This document shows positions 31,435 through 32,477 of a DNA stretch of 32,477 nt, in pieces. Within the stretch, counting starts at the first letter, position 1; every line of letters starts with the position of its first letter. This DNA comes from a virus. Both the position numbers and the translations under genes were made by a program. The stretch lies in IMG/VR virus record IMGVR_UViG_3300025276_000115, positions 1 through 32,477 of that record, one strand, 5' to 3'. The notes beneath the pieces were generated by a model that saw nothing but the letters and a program-made list of their open reading frames with translations, did no database searches and was not told where the DNA came from.

Positions 31435-32286
31435 ATGCGCCCTAAGAATTATTTAAATAACAAAGACATACTTAAAGAAATACATAAATCAAAAAACCAA
31501 TTTAATAGCTTCCTTGCGCCTGAATACGGGCAGTATGACATTATTTTGGCAAGTGTAGACAAAATAAACCGTCTAACTGTTACAGAAGCAAAACGCAATA
31601 AGGCAAAAAAAATGTCTTCTGCCGAATATGACCGACGAAAGAAGCTTGGTGAAAAGGTTAAGCAAGCAGAGTGCGAAACACTATATACCGAAATTACAAA
31701 AGAAGAATTAATCTTCCGAGTAATGACGTTTGAACATATTCCTGAAGAGCCAGGTCGTAAAAAGAACCCAAAGACTGTTGCTGATACTAGAGTTAAGCTT
31801 CCTTTTCCACCGTTCCATCATTACAAATACAATGAAGAAGGCGAAATTATCCTAGTTGGCAAAAGTCATTGGGTAGGTGGCATGGATAACGGACATTTTA
31901 GTCATCAACATGGTAAAGCAACTAATACACTTGCACTAATGTGGTTAAAGCTTGTTGATCGGTATGCAACTCGTGGCAATGTTCGCGGTTATACGTATAA
32001 TGACGAAATGAAAGGACAAGCAATACTACAATTAGCACAAATTGGTTTGCAATTTGACGAATCCAAGTCAGACAATCCTTTTGCATACTATACTGCGGCT
32101 GTTACTAATAGTTTTGTTCGTGTTATTAATATCGAAAAGCGTAATCAAAACATTCGAGATGATATTTTGGAAATGAATGACTTGTCGCCAAGTTATACTA
32201 GACAGAATCAAGGAGAATGGGAAGCAAGTGTTAAGAGAAACGAAGATGCTTCACCTACACAGTTTACAGAATACAAACCTAAATAA
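31435..32286 (+). CDS. gp55: Late-transcription sigma factor gp55
   Basis: From the preferred ATG the protein has 283 residues (287 from the upstream ATG at 31423). The conserved sigma-like part lies at about residues 145-255: WVGGMDNGHFSHQHGK, then RGYTYNDEMKGQAILQL, FDESKSDNPFAYYTAAVTNS and VINIEKRNQNIRDDIL. This matches the core of T4-type gp55, which directs host RNA polymerase to TATAAATA late promoters and is stimulated by the sliding clamp. T4 gp55 has about 185 residues; this one has an extra lysine-rich N-terminal region of roughly 130 residues, with a GRKKNP stretch, as I recall from related phages of alphaproteobacteria. The C-terminus (QFTEYKPK) could hold a clamp-contact segment, but I cannot show this. 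It is transcribed away from the late operon, with its own strong host-type promoter, and is followed by gp47. Confidence 0.92.
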   Translation: MRPKNYLNNKDILKEIHKSKNQFNSFLAPEYGQYDIILASVDKINRLTVTEAKRNKAKKMSSAEYDRRKKLGEKVKQAECETLYTEITKEELIFRVMTFEHIPEEPGRKKNPKTVADTRVKLPFPPFHHYKYNEEGEIILVGKSHWVGGMDNGHFSHQHGKATNTLALMWLKLVDRYATRGNVRGYTYNDEMKGQAILQLAQIGLQFDESKSDNPFAYYTAAVTNSFVRVINIEKRNQNIRDDILEMNDLSPSYTRQNQGEWEASVKRNEDASPTQFTEYKPK

Positions 32287-32290
32287 ACGG

Positions 32291-32319
32291 TTGACAGGTG
32301 TTGCGTTTTACTATATACT
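32291..32319 (+). promoter_or_regulatory. Sigma70-type promoter of gp47
   Basis: TTGACA at 32291-32296 and TATACT at 32314-32319 with a 17-base spacer. It begins 4 bases after the gp55 stop codon, so gp47 can be expressed independently of gp55. Predicted transcription start is near 32326. Confidence 0.8.
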
Positions 32320-32320
32320 A

Positions 32321-32330
32321 GTACATGTAC
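32321..32330. other. Perfect 10-base palindrome at the gp47 transcription start
   Basis: GTACATGTAC is its own reverse complement and sits exactly where the gp47 transcript should begin. It could be an operator half, but it is short and may be chance. Confidence 0.3.
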
Positions 32331-32334
32331 ATAT

Positions 32335-32338
32335 GGAG
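32335..32338 (+). promoter_or_regulatory. Ribosome binding site of gp47
   Basis: GGAG lies 8 bases before a TTG codon at 32347. The nearby ATG triplets at 32325 and 32333 lead to stops within a few codons, so TTG is the supported start. Confidence 0.65.
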
Positions 32339-32346
32339 AACTAAAT

Positions 32347-32477
32347 TTGTTTAAAAAAGCTGCGGTATTTACAGACATTCATTTTGGTCTGAAAGGTAAC
32401 AGTCGTATACATAACGAAGATTGCGAAGAATTTATTGATTGGTATATAGAACAAGCACAAGCTGCTGGTTGCGACAC
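32347..32477 (+). CDS. gp47: Recombination nuclease subunit gp47 (Mre11/SbcD type), N-terminus only
   Basis: The first 43 codons are visible; the rest lies beyond the right edge. From a TTG start the product begins MFKKAAVFTDIHFGLKGN and continues with HNEDCEEFIDWYIEQAQ. The Asp-x-His of FTDIHFG is the first metal-binding motif of the calcineurin-like phosphoesterases to which Mre11, SbcD and T4 gp47 belong. With gp46, gp47 resects DNA ends for recombination-dependent replication. Placement next to gp55 is a common T4-type arrangement. The remaining metal motifs cannot be checked here. TTG is a rare start, but no ATG in this frame precedes it and the ribosome site spacing fits. Confidence 0.85.
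   Translation, partial: MFKKAAVFTDIHFGLKGNSRIHNEDCEEFIDWYIEQAQAAGCD

Noticed and set aside
1-32477. tRNA genes, CRISPR arrays, insertion sequences or attachment sites
   Set aside because: No cloverleaf, regular spaced repeats, transposase frames or flanking direct repeats were seen; coding density leaves almost no room.

Overview
This window looks like part of the structural and late-control region of a T4-like myovirus (tailed phage with a contractile tail). The DNA is AT-rich. Several gene products carry features I recognise from T4-type phages, especially the marine and alphaproteobacterial branch: gp6, gp25, a gp5-type spike, a gp53-type LysM-like protein, a gp48/gp54-type tube protein, the late sigma factor gp55 and the gp47 nuclease. 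The host cannot be read from the sequence. Nothing looks chromosomal: there is no rRNA, tRNA, insertion sequence or CRISPR array.

Layout. From 31351 down to base 1, eleven genes lie head to tail on the minus strand, with gaps of 0 to 58 bases or overlapping stop and start codons. In order they are: a tail-tube cap/junction protein (gp48/gp54 type), gp53, a large hub-like protein, an unknown protein, the gp5-type spike, gp25, gp6, a giant 5097-residue protein, a 200-residue protein, a tail-collar fibre protein, and a second fibre protein that runs off the left edge. On the plus strand, pointing the other way, are gp55 (31435-32286) and the start of gp47 (32347 to the right edge). No gene-free stretch exceeds 300 bases.

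Control. gp55 and gp47 each have a near-perfect host-type (sigma70) promoter, TTGACA and a -10 box separated by exactly 17 bases. The minus-strand genes are instead preceded at several points by TAAATA-type motifs resembling the T4 late promoter, often followed at once by an AGGA ribosome site. At 31376-31388 a late-type motif of the structural operon directly abuts the -35 box of the gp55 promoter. The gene for the late sigma factor therefore sits head to head with the operon it should switch on, with touching promoters.

How the genes fit together. The minus-strand block encodes the baseplate from its top (tube junction) through wedge (gp53, gp25, gp6) and spike (gp5) to the receptor-binding periphery. 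In T4, gene 6 is followed by separate genes 7 to 12. Here most of that space holds one 15.3 kb gene. Its product appears to combine conserved baseplate-like segments, a seven-bladed beta-propeller split by large insertions, five carbohydrate-binding-like modules and fibre-type repeats. This giant protein, and a spike whose cell-wall hydrolase-like domain lies after the needle instead of before it, are the most unusual things here. All family assignments rest on reading the sequence without database searches.
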